Origin: UBA1450 sp964452355
GTDB taxonomy: Bacteria > Patescibacteriota > Microgenomatia > UBA1406 > GWC2-37-13
Length of the DNA: 64,000 nucleotides
Assembly (NCBI GenBank): GCA_964452355.1
Contig: CAYVKV010000003.1
Coordinates: 51,601 to 115,600, forward strand
Direction: 5' to 3'
Notes under the pieces: generated by a model
The model's database searches: none
What the model saw: the letters and a program-made list of their open reading frames with translations, nothing else
What the model was told of the DNA's origin: nothing
Part shown: positions 25,276 to 34,989 of the stretch, one piece after another
Layout: the number at the start of each line of letters is the position of its first letter
Position numbering within the stretch: position 1 is the stretch's first letter
Translations under genes and position numbers: made by a program

Positions 25276-26366
25276 GTATCATAAATAACATTCGATATAC
25301 AATTCAATACATCCGAGTCACAATTATTGAATATACTTTATATGCAATAGATGATCCGAAGCTTATTTGGAATATTCCCCGACGATTTTTTGAAGAAATC
25401 TCATTGTACGTCAAATATTGGATTGCAAAAAGTACTCATTCGAGCAAAAATACTCACGTCCGACAGGAGCTTTTTAAGCTTAACGCAGAGATGGAAAAAG
25501 GAGATGATCTTTATAAGCCATCTCTTATTTGGAAAGATATTTATGAGCAGTTTGATCGCGTTCTTCATGTTGAACATTTATCAAACTTTAAATCACAACG
25601 ATACAATTCGCGATTTGCAGATCTGCCGCCGACTTCTCAGGATATTTACCCCCGATTTCTTTGGATCTATTGGAACAGTATTAAACAGAGAGACACATTA
25701 AACTTACTAAACACTATCCATGAGCCAAAGCTTGGAGGAGCAAAAACGTATAAAATCGATGGGAAAGAAATAACTCACGACTTACTTCAATCTTTCGATG
25801 AATTTTATCAAATGTATCCCCACTTAAATTCTTTAAAGAATCATACTGTTATTGCAGAGCTGGGAGCAGGGTATGGTCGACTGGGGTACGTTTTTCTCAA
25901 AGCAATGACAAATAACACCTATGTTGTCATTGATCTTCCAGGAACCTTGGTTATTGCCCAATATTACCTTTCAAAAGTCTTCTCAAATGAAAAAATATTG
26001 ACGTACCAAAAAAGCAAAAAGCTCAAAAAAATAACTAAAAAAATACTCTCTCAGTATAGAATTGTATTTCTTGCCCCGTGGCAACTTCCCGATGTCGATG
26101 AAAAAGTCTTTGACTTATTTATAAATATTTATTCATTTCAAGAAATGACCGTTGACCAAATTCAAAACTACTTTCGCTTAATTGATTTAACATGTTGTCG
26201 TTTATTCTTTACCAAACAATTTACTCGTTCATACAATCCAAAAGATGAGATTGTTATTCTGAAAAAACAGTACCCTGTCTATTCAACATGGAAAAAAATC
26301 TATGACCGTCCCTCGACAATAAGTCAAGATATTTTTGAAGCGCTCTATAAAATTCCATCTCATTAA
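25272..26366 (+). CDS. putative sugar O-methyltransferase
   Basis: 364 residues. A long N-terminal region (about 1-190) with RYNSRFADLPP and RFLWIYWNSIK precedes a SAM-binding domain whose motif I is TVIAELGAGYGRLGYVFLKAM (about 194-214), followed by VVIDLPGTLVIAQYYLSKVF (DLP where an acidic residue binds SAM ribose). This layout matches the family annotated 'putative sugar O-methyltransferase' in polysaccharide clusters. ATGA overlap with the GT4 gene upstream, and 13 bases to the GT2-methyltransferase fusion downstream. Confidence 0.78.
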   Translation: MSIINNIRYTIQYIRVTIIEYTLYAIDDPKLIWNIPRRFFEEISLYVKYWIAKSTHSSKNTHVRQELFKLNAEMEKGDDLYKPSLIWKDIYEQFDRVLHVEHLSNFKSQRYNSRFADLPPTSQDIYPRFLWIYWNSIKQRDTLNLLNTIHEPKLGGAKTYKIDGKEITHDLLQSFDEFYQMYPHLNSLKNHTVIAELGAGYGRLGYVFLKAMTNNTYVVIDLPGTLVIAQYYLSKVFSNEKILTYQKSKKLKKITKKILSQYRIVFLAPWQLPDVDEKVFDLFINIYSFQEMTVDQIQNYFRLIDLTCCRLFFTKQFTRSYNPKDEIVILKKQYPVYSTWKKIYDRPSTISQDIFEALYKIPSH

Positions 26367-26379
26367 CGTGCAAAAAAAT

Positions 26380-28095
26380 ATGAAGCAACATATCCAGAAA
26401 TCCGTTTCTCTCCTCATTCCCGTTTACAAAGGATCGCAAACTCTTGACGCAGCTCTCAACAGCGTATTAGATCAAACAACACCTCCTGATGAAGTCATTA
26501 TCGGAGATGATACGCCACTATCTGATAAACGAGAGGTTCAAAAGATTAGAAAAATGGTCGAACGCTTTCAAAAAAAAACATCGTATCCTGTTCTCTTTAT
26601 CAAAAATAAAATCAATCTTGGTTGTCAGGGAAACTTTCAAAAATTGACTGATCGCGCAACTAAAGATATTGTATTTTACCTTGCACATGATGATATTTTA
26701 TCGACAGATGCAATCGCAATTGTTAAGAACGTTTTTCAAAAAAATCCAACCGTTGGGTTCATGACCCGTCCCTATTTCTGGTTTTATGAAAATATCAATA
26801 AGCCCATTCGTCATGTTCCACCGCCAAATCTTGAAGCTCATACTATCATTCCTTCAGTAACTGAACTTATCAAAAAGAATAATGACCGTGAAATTCAAAA
26901 AGCAATCCATGCCGTTTTTGGTTCAATTGGTCAAATCTCCGGACTTGGCTTAAGAAGAAAATGGATTAAGGAATCATTTCATGAAGATATTTTTCCCGGT
27001 CATATGTATCCGATTGCAGATATGTGGAAGACGCGCCGTGGAATATTTATTAAAGAATATATTCTCGCGCTCGGCACTGCGACAAGTCAAAGTCGCACTC
27101 TTTCCGGAATATACGATGATTCGCCAACTGAACAATGGATGCGAATGTTTCGATATACCTTTGAAAAAAGAATGTACCGAAAAATACTCTATGAATGTAC
27201 AGAGCATATCGCAACAAATTACCTCGGACTCATTCAAATCAAAAATTTTAGCTCCTTGAGAAATGTTTTCAAAGAAATAATGATTCTTTTAAAGTATCGA
27301 TTCAATAACATCCTCGAAATCAATTTCTGGTTCTATGTCGCACTGTCCCTTCTTATTCCCCGAAAAATCTTGTCGTTTGGTACTGATTGGTATAAAAATA
27401 CCATTCTGTCCCGAACAATTCCCTGCATAGCATTTGTACGGGCAGATCATGTTCTGCCCCCTTCACACAACATTAATTATGATAGCTGTGCCCGAGCATA
27501 CAAGCAAAAAATCGAGTCGTTTGCAAAAAATACAAAAAATAAAAAAGTATTGGATTTTGGATGTGGATTTGGCAATTACACATCGCTTTTTACCCATTCA
27601 AAAAACTCGGTAATCGGACTTGATATCCATGATATCCGCTCAAAGCAATACCGCGATTTTAAAATCAAACTGTACGATGGATTTACCATTCCTTTTAAAG
27701 CAAATACGTTTGATGTTGTCGTTTCATTTGATGTTATTGAACATATTGAACATGACGTACATTCAATAAAAGAAATGTATCGAGTATTAAAACCGGGGGG
27801 TGTGATTTTTATAGCCACCCCAAATAGGCACCGACTCGCAAGTCTCATCAAAATGGTTATTGGAAAAAAAGATATATTTCCTAAAGTTATGCAATATGAT
27901 GGAATCGGTGGCAAATCAACTCATATCACTGAGTACACAACTCAAGAACTAAGCAAACTCCTTAAAGGTGCGGGATTTACAAATGTACAGCCATCACCCA
28001 TTTGGCTTGGATTACGTGGTCGGATTAATTTTGGCTTTAACCAGAACATCATTCCATTCTTAAATCACTCGTTGTTTATCCTGGCTTCAAAATAG
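26380..28095 (+). CDS. bifunctional GT2 glycosyltransferase - SAM methyltransferase fusion
   Basis: 572 residues. Residues about 1-330 are a GT2 domain (VSLLIPVYKGSQTLD, VIIGDDTP, FYLAHDDILSTDAI), followed by a hydrophobic linker (about 305-360) and a class I methyltransferase domain (about 365-572: KVLDFGCGFGNYTSLF, VVVSFDVIEHIEHDVHSIKEMYRVLKPGGVIFIATPN). Each half is full length for its family, so this looks like a true fusion that adds a sugar and methylates it or a neighbour; methylation often caps a growing chain, though that is inference. Start at ATG 26380; the longer frame from 26335 overlaps the previous gene. Confidence 0.82.
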   Translation: MKQHIQKSVSLLIPVYKGSQTLDAALNSVLDQTTPPDEVIIGDDTPLSDKREVQKIRKMVERFQKKTSYPVLFIKNKINLGCQGNFQKLTDRATKDIVFYLAHDDILSTDAIAIVKNVFQKNPTVGFMTRPYFWFYENINKPIRHVPPPNLEAHTIIPSVTELIKKNNDREIQKAIHAVFGSIGQISGLGLRRKWIKESFHEDIFPGHMYPIADMWKTRRGIFIKEYILALGTATSQSRTLSGIYDDSPTEQWMRMFRYTFEKRMYRKILYECTEHIATNYLGLIQIKNFSSLRNVFKEIMILLKYRFNNILEINFWFYVALSLLIPRKILSFGTDWYKNTILSRTIPCIAFVRADHVLPPSHNINYDSCARAYKQKIESFAKNTKNKKVLDFGCGFGNYTSLFTHSKNSVIGLDIHDIRSKQYRDFKIKLYDGFTIPFKANTFDVVVSFDVIEHIEHDVHSIKEMYRVLKPGGVIFIATPNRHRLASLIKMVIGKKDIFPKVMQYDGIGGKSTHITEYTTQELSKLLKGAGFTNVQPSPIWLGLRGRINFGFNQNIIPFLNHSLFILASK

Positions 28096-28176
28096 TACAA
28101 ATAAACGAGTTTAAGCGTTGTCATTTGTACAAAAGAGTTTAAAATGAGATATGCGCAAAAATTTCGTTAAACCAAT

Positions 28177-29439
28177 ATGAAGCCGAAACTTCTCAAGTTT
28201 GCAAAAAACACTTTTATTCAGGGAGGATTCCTCATAACCGCCTCAAGTTTTATTGGAGGTTTTTTGAATTATCTTTTTAATATTTTTGCCGGTCGCGCAC
28301 TTGGCCCTGAAGGGTATGGTGAGATTGCAGCGCTCTTTGCTTATATGGCTGTTTTATCGATTCCTATGGGGACGATCACCTCGCTTCTCATTCAAAAAAT
28401 AGGAAGCGCCGAAAATCCAAATGAATATGCGGTTGCCGTTCATACGTGGATTTTAGATAAATCAAAAAAATGGTGGTTCTTGCTATTGGGAACTGTTGCA
28501 ATAACCCCATTCATTCCTGCACTCACCAATCTGACTCCACTCAGTGGATATATACTTCCAGTAATAATGGTTCTGTCGTTTGCCGGCTCCTACTACACGG
28601 GAGCGCTACAAGGACTTCATATATTCTTTTGGTTTGCAATAATTTCAATTGGAAGTGTCGCGTTAAAACTTGCCGGTTCTCTCCTGGCATTATACGGATT
28701 TGGCGGGCTTGAAATGGTTCTCATATTTCTGGTTGTTTCTGGGGTGGCGAGCCTTCTGATGAGTCATATTGTTTTTGTGCGGCAAATTCAGAAAAAAGGG
28801 GACACAACAATCATCAAATCAAAACGAATCAGAGATATTTTCAAGGATCGTCAACTGTGGTTGACCACTGGAGTGACCGGGGCGCTCGCGCTTATCAATA
28901 ATGTTGATATCATGTTTGTTAAAAAAGTTTTTGATGCAGAGCAGGCGGGGATTTATAGTTCATGGTCATTATTTGCCAAAATTATCTTTTATATACTGGG
29001 TCCGATCTTGACAATGGCCTTCATATTCTTTTCAAGCAAAAAACACGAAATCAAACATCAAATTGTGTTTATCGGCTCATTTATATTCCTTGCAGCAATT
29101 GGGGTTATTGCCAATTTGGGATATGGCGCGTTTGGCAGACAAATTGTAGACAATCTCTTTGGGCAAAAATTTTGGAGCGTCATTCCGTACCTTGAATGGG
29201 CTGCATATTTTGGTACCGGATACACCATGATGACGTTTATGACATTTTACTATTTGGCAAAAAAAAGCAAACTTTCGCTTCTACCGGTTGCACTGTTTCC
29301 CGTGTATTTAGTAATTCTTTTACTGTTTTCCAAAATTCTTCCTGATGTCATGTACATAAGCACCATATATACGTACGTAGTCATTACCATCTTTCTTTTA
29401 GTATTTTTCAAAGACCGATTGTTATTTTTAATTCGGTAA
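28177..29439 (+). CDS. polysaccharide flippase (Wzx/MurJ-like MOP family)
   Basis: 420 residues, hydrophobic throughout with about 12 predicted membrane helices. The N-terminus IQGGFLITASSFIGGFLNYLFNIFAGRALGPEGYGEIAALFA is typical of the oligosaccharide-flippase family (Polysacc_synt), and the central INNVDIMFVKKVFDAEQAGIYSSWSLFAK block is characteristic. It would move lipid-linked glycan units across the membrane. It follows 81 bases after the fusion gene and sits 7 bases before the stalk-protein gene. Confidence 0.87.
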   Translation: MKPKLLKFAKNTFIQGGFLITASSFIGGFLNYLFNIFAGRALGPEGYGEIAALFAYMAVLSIPMGTITSLLIQKIGSAENPNEYAVAVHTWILDKSKKWWFLLLGTVAITPFIPALTNLTPLSGYILPVIMVLSFAGSYYTGALQGLHIFFWFAIISIGSVALKLAGSLLALYGFGGLEMVLIFLVVSGVASLLMSHIVFVRQIQKKGDTTIIKSKRIRDIFKDRQLWLTTGVTGALALINNVDIMFVKKVFDAEQAGIYSSWSLFAKIIFYILGPILTMAFIFFSSKKHEIKHQIVFIGSFIFLAAIGVIANLGYGAFGRQIVDNLFGQKFWSVIPYLEWAAYFGTGYTMMTFMTFYYLAKKSKLSLLPVALFPVYLVILLLFSKILPDVMYISTIYTYVVITIFLLVFFKDRLLFLIR

Positions 29440-29446
29440 ATTTGGT

Positions 29447-30115
29447 ATGCAAAATGTTGGATTTAATTCATTGAGAATACGCAGCCTCTTCTTGATTGCA
29501 GTGCTCTTATTAAGCTTATTGCTGCCATCAATGAATAGATCAATCATCCAAGCAGCAGATACACCAACGCCGTCGCCAATAACTCCAACAGTGACTCCAA
29601 TTACTCCAACCGCAACGCCAATAACTCCAACAGTGACTCCAATTACTCCAACCGCAACGCCAATAACTCCAACAGAAACGCCAACAAATACTCCAACACA
29701 TTCTCCAACCCCTACCAATCAACCGGCAAATGTTGCCGTTGCTACAGCAACTCCAACCGAAACCCCAACGCCATCTCCAACTCCTAAAGAAAAATCGACA
29801 GATATAACGCCCCCTGACTTGATCGATTCTGAATTACCGGAAAATACAATGATTGGCCCACCAGCACCGCGTCAGATGATGAGACAACCGGGACAACAAA
29901 ATCCTCAGGGACAAGTAAAATCTTCATTTGATGAAGGGGGTCCCGACAATATTTTGGATAGTAAGCCAAAAGGTGGTAGTAGTGGGGTAATAAAAATCTT
30001 TGTCACGGTAATCGCGCTTACCATAGCAGGAGTAGTCGGCTGGATTGCCATTCAATCAAATAAACCTATGGACATTGCAAAAGATAATGACGAGAGCGAG
30101 CAACCCATAGAATAG
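29447..30115 (+). CDS. small Thr-Pro stalk membrane protein with QGQVKS motif
   Basis: 222 residues. N-terminal signal peptide (about 1-37, ending near IIQAA before the Thr-Pro stretch), a Thr-Pro repeat stalk (about 38-115), a Pro/Gln-rich stretch with DNA-encoded QGQVKSSFDEG (near 155), a C-terminal membrane helix (about 183-204) and an acidic cytosolic tail (DNDESEQPIE). No head domain: it is stalk and anchor only. It shares the QG-VKS motif with the three M23 proteins that follow, so it likely belongs to the same export or sorting group. Confidence 0.75.
   Translation: MQNVGFNSLRIRSLFLIAVLLLSLLLPSMNRSIIQAADTPTPSPITPTVTPITPTATPITPTVTPITPTATPITPTETPTNTPTHSPTPTNQPANVAVATATPTETPTPSPTPKEKSTDITPPDLIDSELPENTMIGPPAPRQMMRQPGQQNPQGQVKSSFDEGGPDNILDSKPKGGSSGVIKIFVTVIALTIAGVVGWIAIQSNKPMDIAKDNDESEQPIE
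29576..29675 (+). repeat. 42-bp tandem repeat in stalk-coding region
   Basis: Two perfect 42-base units (29576-29617, 29618-29659) and a partial third (29660-29675), each encoding PITPTVTPITPTAT. In frame, so copy number changes would only alter stalk length. Confidence 0.9.
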
Positions 30116-30207
30116 ATTTTATCCTATAAAAATTCATTCAAAGGAAGTCAACTCATCGTCTTTTCGATCAAATATTGTTATTCCTATACAAATCTTGTAT
30201 CCTATTT

Positions 30208-32600
30208 ATGATGACTACAAGTGTAAAAATTATTTTTAAGATATTCCTTATTGGTCTATTCTTCCTTTTTATACCAAGAGAGATATATATGGCGGTGAAA
30301 TAAAATGGTATCCGATCACAGAGCATAAAGAAATACAAATTAAGCAGAGTACCGATAAATCCTTCTTTACCAAAACGGTGAAGCTGCCTTGGAAATCAGG
30401 AAAGATTGTATTAAGTGGAAGCAAGGACGGGACTATGCCAGCAAATATCGGATGGCACATTGAAATAAAAAATGCAGCAAGTACTTTTTTATACTCAAAT
30501 TCGGGCGGTTTAAATGGGTGCGAATATGTTCTTATGGAACCACTTCCCATAACTCACCTCCTCCATCGAGGGGAAAATACGATCATCATTACATTCTTAA
30601 ATCCATGCAATCATGCATTAACCGCTCAGGATATTGGACCGCTCTATATTGTTCATTTTGACGATTACATTCCCGCAGATAAACCCTTTTTGGACCTCCC
30701 GTGGGATTACACCGCAGATGGTAAAAAATTTGAAGACGTCGCGTATCGATTGAGTTCAAATATCGACCATCAACAACCGCTTCTTGGATCAGAGTTTTAT
30801 GAATCAGAGATTTATTCTCAGTCAGCGATTCTTTCTCAACAAAGAATAAAACAGTCTCGTATCTATTCATCTCATGATGGGTATGACTGGTCGACGGATG
30901 CGGGCGTACATTATCTGGACCCAGTACTTGCAGCGGCTCCCGGATGGGCTTCATATCATTATGAAAAAAGCACCGCAAATGCTATTTTTATCGATCATGA
31001 AAACGGATATCAAACACGCTATTACTTTCTTTCACCTGAAGATCTTGTTACGCATTCGGCAGAAAAGGTCTGGGTTCAGGATCGCCAACCGATAGGAAGA
31101 GTGGGAATTTCCAGCGACGACATTGCTGAGGAAAATTCAGGTGCGCATATCCATTTCACCGTTATCAAAGACAAAAATGGTGATGGGAACTTTGATGATA
31201 ATATCGTCGATGGGATCGTCGACCCCTTTGGAGATGAGATGGTATCAGAAGACGCAGAGATTTCACCGCTATTATTTCAAAATACTGATCGGACGGGACG
31301 AAGAAGTGATTACCTCTGGAAAAAATCTTTAAAAAACAATACCCAGACAATCTCATCAGAAAGGGTTGGCGATAGCACGTTTTTCAATAGTGCTTCAAAT
31401 AGTAGCTTTACCTTTCCCAAGAAGCTCATTTCAAAAGATGTCATCCTTGAAACTCTTGCAAAACCCGAAGTGGAAAATCCGGTCATTGAAAACAACTCAG
31501 ATGAATCATTTCAGATGGTCGGCAATCGGGTTGCGGTGACCATTTCCGATGCTTACGGAAACCATATCACCGGATTCAACAAGCCATTTACCATTTCCTT
31601 CCAACTGAATGACGATGACATTGCTCGATATGACAAACAAACGCTTTCCATTTACTCAAGTAATGACGGAGCTATTTGGAAACAAGAAGATACAAATATT
31701 GACTTTGAGAGAAATACAGCCTCAATAACCATAGCACATCTTACTGAATTTGCACTGATTGGCGAACAACTTGATACCACACCTCCCGTCACAACGGTTA
31801 ATATCAGCGGGACACTTGATGGAGTAAATTATATCGCGCCCATAGAAATTACAATGGGAGCCTCAGATGAACCTTCTGGGCAAAGCCTTGGAGTCGCTTT
31901 TATAGCCTACAAACTAAACGACGGACCATGGACGCACTATTCAATACCGCTATCCCTTTCTGAAGCGGGGAATTATGTACTGGAATATTACTCTGAAGAT
32001 GGCGATGGCAATGTCGAAACGACCAAACAAATGTCTTTTTCAATGATTAACTCAACTCCAACAAATACACCGACACCGACGCTCACTTTCACACCGACAG
32101 CTACCCCAGTGACACCAGCTGCGCCGACGCATACGCCGATACCGACGGTCACACCGATAACGCCGGGCGCACCTACCCATACGCCGACAGTGACGCTCAC
32201 TTTCACACCGACACCGACGCTTAGTAATACACCAACTCCAACTCAGACCCTCACTCCAACACTGACGCTAACTGCTACTCCTACCAAATCGCCAACACCA
32301 ACGCTTACACCGACAAGAACTCCAACCACTGCGCGCTTTTCAAATACGCCGACACCCACGCCAACAAGTACCCCAGAACCCGTGAAAACGTTGGGGACAT
32401 CTTCAATAGAAACAAATACAACTGATCCAACCAATCAAGGAGAGGTTAAGTCGATTTTTTTTGAAAATGACCCTGCTTCAAACTCTTCCAGTGATTTAAC
32501 AAGACAAAAAAAACATATCGACTCGCTTATTTTTGCACTCATCATATGGAGTGTTACGGGTACGGGAGCATGTATCTATGTGATTAAGTATATTGAGTAA
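30208..32600 (+). pseudogene. M23-domain stalk protein, paralogue 1, frameshifted after signal peptide
   Basis: The signal peptide reads in one frame from ATG 30208 (or 30211) through FLIGLFFLFIPREIY and hits TAA at 30301, while the mature protein, homologous to its two downstream paralogues, is open in the -1 frame from about 30288 (YGGEIKWYPIT) to 32600. No ATG exists in the second frame before the domain; only GTG 30378 lies there, inside the conserved LPWKSGK block. The shift falls at (AG)3(AT)4, 30277-30290. Domains: Cys-paired beta domain, M23 (HDGYD at 30873, GAHIHF), Ca-loop DKNGDGNFDD, an OmpL47/Ig-like module, Thr-Pro stalk, NQGEVKS and a membrane helix. The YxHL His is Phe (codon 31026-31028), so this copy may be inactive or phase-variable. 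Confidence 0.75.
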
Positions 32601-32634
32601 CTGCATTTCTCTTTCTGTTTTGAAATGTAGTTAC
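32597..32634. repeat. 13-bp inverted repeat after paralogue 1
   Basis: GTAACTGCATTTC (32597-32609) pairs with GAAATGTAGTTAC (32622-32634), one G-T pair, across a 12-base loop rich in T. It overlaps the TAA stop. No T-run follows, so it is more likely an mRNA 3' stem or operator than a plain terminator. Its ATGTAGTTAC arm recurs at 34931-34940 after the next paralogue. Confidence 0.55.
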
Positions 32635-32651
32635 AAAATGGTCGATTTAAT

Positions 32652-32660
32652 TGGTAGGAT
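32652..32660 (+). promoter_or_regulatory. extended -10, leaderless start of M23 paralogue 2
   Basis: TGGTAGGAT (TG, one base, TAGGAT) ends 6 bases before the ATG at 32667. The intervening AAGGAT resembles a ribosome binding site but is too close to the ATG to act as one. Confidence 0.45.
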
Positions 32661-32666
32661 AAGGAT

Positions 32667-34919
32667 ATGAATCGTTCTCAGATAGTGAGTGCTATTCTTA
32701 TTTGCCTTACTGTTTTGTCTACTGCACCAATCATATTTGGGATAGAAACGCGTTCATATCTTGTGACCGATTATCAGGTAGTCACTAAAAATCCACGTCT
32801 CGACAAAGTTGTGTACCACAAAAGCATGATGATTCCCTGGAAATCGGGAAAAGTGATCATCAGTGGCAATCCGGAGGGCACCGCATCAGCAAATATTGGA
32901 TGGGAAATCCAACTGTCTAACAATCAAAAAAGCTCATCTGCTTTTATCTACAACAATGCAGGAAATTCCTTTTCCTGTCTTGACAAAGAAATGCCGCCAC
33001 TTACGATGACACATCTCATGAATGAGGGAGATAACTCAATTCTTGTCCGTTTCTACCGTCCATGTAATAGTTCATACACTTCGCTCGATATCGGACCCGT
33101 ATACATTGTCCACTTTGATGATTCTGAACCATCAGATGAACCATTTTTAGATCTTCCCTGGGATTATGCGGCTGATTCTAAGAGGTTTGAGGAAGTGGCA
33201 CTCCGGGCAATTTCAACCTTTGATCATGCATATCCATTGTCAAGCACGCTCATAAGTGAACCTGATGAATATGAAAACGGCACGGTATTTTTTGATGGAA
33301 GCGTTGAGATCAAAAAGAATACTTCTTCCCATGATGGCTATGACTGGGCAGCTCATGCCGGAGTCATGTTGAATGATTCAGTACTTGCAGCAGCTCCGGG
33401 TTTTGCGACTTATCACTCGGATAAAAAGAGTGGAAATGCGATATTTATCGATCACGACAATGGATACCAGACCCGATACTATCATCTGTCTGCAGAAAAT
33501 CTCGTGACCATCTCTGCAACTCCGATTTGGGTTCTTGACCGTCAAAAGATTGGTGAGGTGGGATTTACCGGTTCAATCAATACATATGAACCACCGGGCG
33601 CACATATCCATTTCATGGTCGTGAAAGACAAAAATGGAAATGGATCATTTGATGACAATATTCCCGATGGAATTGTGGATCCTTTTGGATGGCAGGGGAG
33701 TGGGGAAGACCCATGGAGATCATATTCATTTACACTCAATGGAAAGGAACAGACTGGAATACGAAGTACATATTTGTGGAAAAAATCTCTGAAACCAAGC
33801 TTGCAGTCAGTGACTTCCGGAGGAGCAAAGATCAAAAATAGTGCGACAAATACTACATTTGAGTTTCCCTCAAACATTGTGTCTCAAGATACCATTTTCT
33901 CTTCAAGGGCACGTGCAATGGTACTCAATCCCAAGATCGGTGGTCAAACATCGGATACCTTCATATCAATTGGAAGTGTCGCATCAGCAGATATTACAGA
34001 CGGTTTTGATAAGTTCATTACAACATTCTCCAAAAATTTTATCCTTACCTTCTCCTTTCAGACCAATGATGTACTCCGCTATAATCCCAACTCCCTCTCT
34101 GTATATTCTCAAACAGGTGATGAAGACTGGAAGCTGGAAGAAACAATCCGCGATGATACAAAAAAGGAAGCGTCAGCGCAGATCAACCATTTTTCAAAGT
34201 TTGCCTTATTGGGAGAAAAGCTTGATTCGATTGCCCTGGTTACTACCATTGAGGTGAGTGGCACAAAAAAAGGAGAGTACTTTACCTCCCCGGTCACCAT
34301 GACGTTAAGCGCTATCGATACACCGACCGATACCAGTTTGGGGGTACTTTATTCAGGGTACAGTATCAATGGGAATACATGGAAAAAATATTTGACTCCC
34401 ACACCCATATCGGATGAAGGCACCTATTCGGTTGAATATTTTTCTGAAGATGGCGATGGCAATGTCGAAGTCACCAAAGCACTTTCATTTGTTATCAATT
34501 TTAATCCTCCAACACCCACGTCAACGGTCATGCCAACATCAACAGCAACACCGACAGCAACTCCAACCCAGACACCTACACAAACACCCACACCTACCGC
34601 TTCATCAAACTCAGGAGGTACAAGCACAACACATACCCCAACTCCTCCTTTTTCTCCGACAAAAGTACCAACCACTCAGATAGTAAAGAAGGTGAAAAGC
34701 CCTATCCCAACAACGCCTCGTGAGTCAGACAACCAAGGAGAAGTGAAGTCTGCCTATGCTGCCGAAAATGGGGAAGAGGTCCTGCCAGAGGAAGAATTAT
34801 TTCCATCAATAAGTTTTAGAAACGTATTTGTCATGATTGTCGTACTGATCACCGCACTAATACTTGTTTGGTACAAAATACATAAAGAGCATTTTAGACG
34901 CGAAAAAACAACTCAATAA
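32667..34919 (+). CDS. membrane-anchored stalked M23 metallopeptidase, paralogue 2
   Basis: 750 residues, intact. Signal peptide (about 1-28); beta-rich domain with a conserved Cys pair (FSCLDKE and RPCNSS) and LDLPWDY; M23/LytM domain with zinc ligands His222 and Asp226 (HDGYD) and His315 of HIH (313-315), catalytic-site His273 in RYYHLS; Ca-loop-like DKNGNGSFDD directly after it; a possible Ig/OmpL47 module with EYFSEDGDGN; Thr-Pro stalk (about 612-680); DNQGEVKS; C-terminal helix FVMIVVLITALILVWY and a basic tail. M23 enzymes cut peptide cross-bridges of peptidoglycan. Tethered outside on a stalk, it could act on the cell's own wall or a neighbour's (inference). Confidence 0.82.
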   Translation: MNRSQIVSAILICLTVLSTAPIIFGIETRSYLVTDYQVVTKNPRLDKVVYHKSMMIPWKSGKVIISGNPEGTASANIGWEIQLSNNQKSSSAFIYNNAGNSFSCLDKEMPPLTMTHLMNEGDNSILVRFYRPCNSSYTSLDIGPVYIVHFDDSEPSDEPFLDLPWDYAADSKRFEEVALRAISTFDHAYPLSSTLISEPDEYENGTVFFDGSVEIKKNTSSHDGYDWAAHAGVMLNDSVLAAAPGFATYHSDKKSGNAIFIDHDNGYQTRYYHLSAENLVTISATPIWVLDRQKIGEVGFTGSINTYEPPGAHIHFMVVKDKNGNGSFDDNIPDGIVDPFGWQGSGEDPWRSYSFTLNGKEQTGIRSTYLWKKSLKPSLQSVTSGGAKIKNSATNTTFEFPSNIVSQDTIFSSRARAMVLNPKIGGQTSDTFISIGSVASADITDGFDKFITTFSKNFILTFSFQTNDVLRYNPNSLSVYSQTGDEDWKLEETIRDDTKKEASAQINHFSKFALLGEKLDSIALVTTIEVSGTKKGEYFTSPVTMTLSAIDTPTDTSLGVLYSGYSINGNTWKKYLTPTPISDEGTYSVEYFSEDGDGNVEVTKALSFVINFNPPTPTSTVMPTSTATPTATPTQTPTQTPTPTASSNSGGTSTTHTPTPPFSPTKVPTTQIVKKVKSPIPTTPRESDNQGEVKSAYAAENGEEVLPEEELFPSISFRNVFVMIVVLITALILVWYKIHKEHFRREKTTQ

Positions 34920-34927
34920 ATGTAATA

Positions 34928-34945
34928 CATATGTAGTTACATATG
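34928..34945. repeat. CATATG-N6-CATATG repeat after paralogue 2
   Basis: CATATG at 34928-34933 and 34940-34945 around TAGTTA; also ATGTAA (34920-34925) can pair with TTACAT (34937-34942). It contains ATGTAGTTAC shared with 32625-32634. Possibly a regulatory or 3'-end element of these tandem genes. Confidence 0.35.
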
Positions 34946-34953
34946 AATTACTC

Positions 34954-34982
34954 TTGCATTCAGAGACCGGACTTGCTACCTT
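34954..34982 (+). promoter_or_regulatory. promoter of M23 paralogue 3, leaderless
   Basis: TTGCAT (34954-34959), a 17-base spacer, then TACCTT (34977-34982) with an upstream TG giving TGCTACCTT. The -10 ends 7 bases before the ATG at 34990. Confidence 0.45.
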
Positions 34983-34989
34983 ATAAATA

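Noticed and set aside
26335..26380. Longer N-terminus for the GT2-methyltransferase fusion
   Set aside because: It overlaps the end of the O-methyltransferase gene; ATG 26380 directly precedes the conserved VSLLIPVYKG block.
29576..29720. Regular short repeats that could be mistaken for a CRISPR array
   Set aside because: Units are in-frame coding repeats with no unique spacers, and no cas genes are nearby.
30378..32600. GTG at 30378 as the start of a cytosolic version of M23 paralogue 1
   Set aside because: It lies inside the conserved LPWKSGK block and would remove the signal peptide and part of the first domain that both paralogues have.
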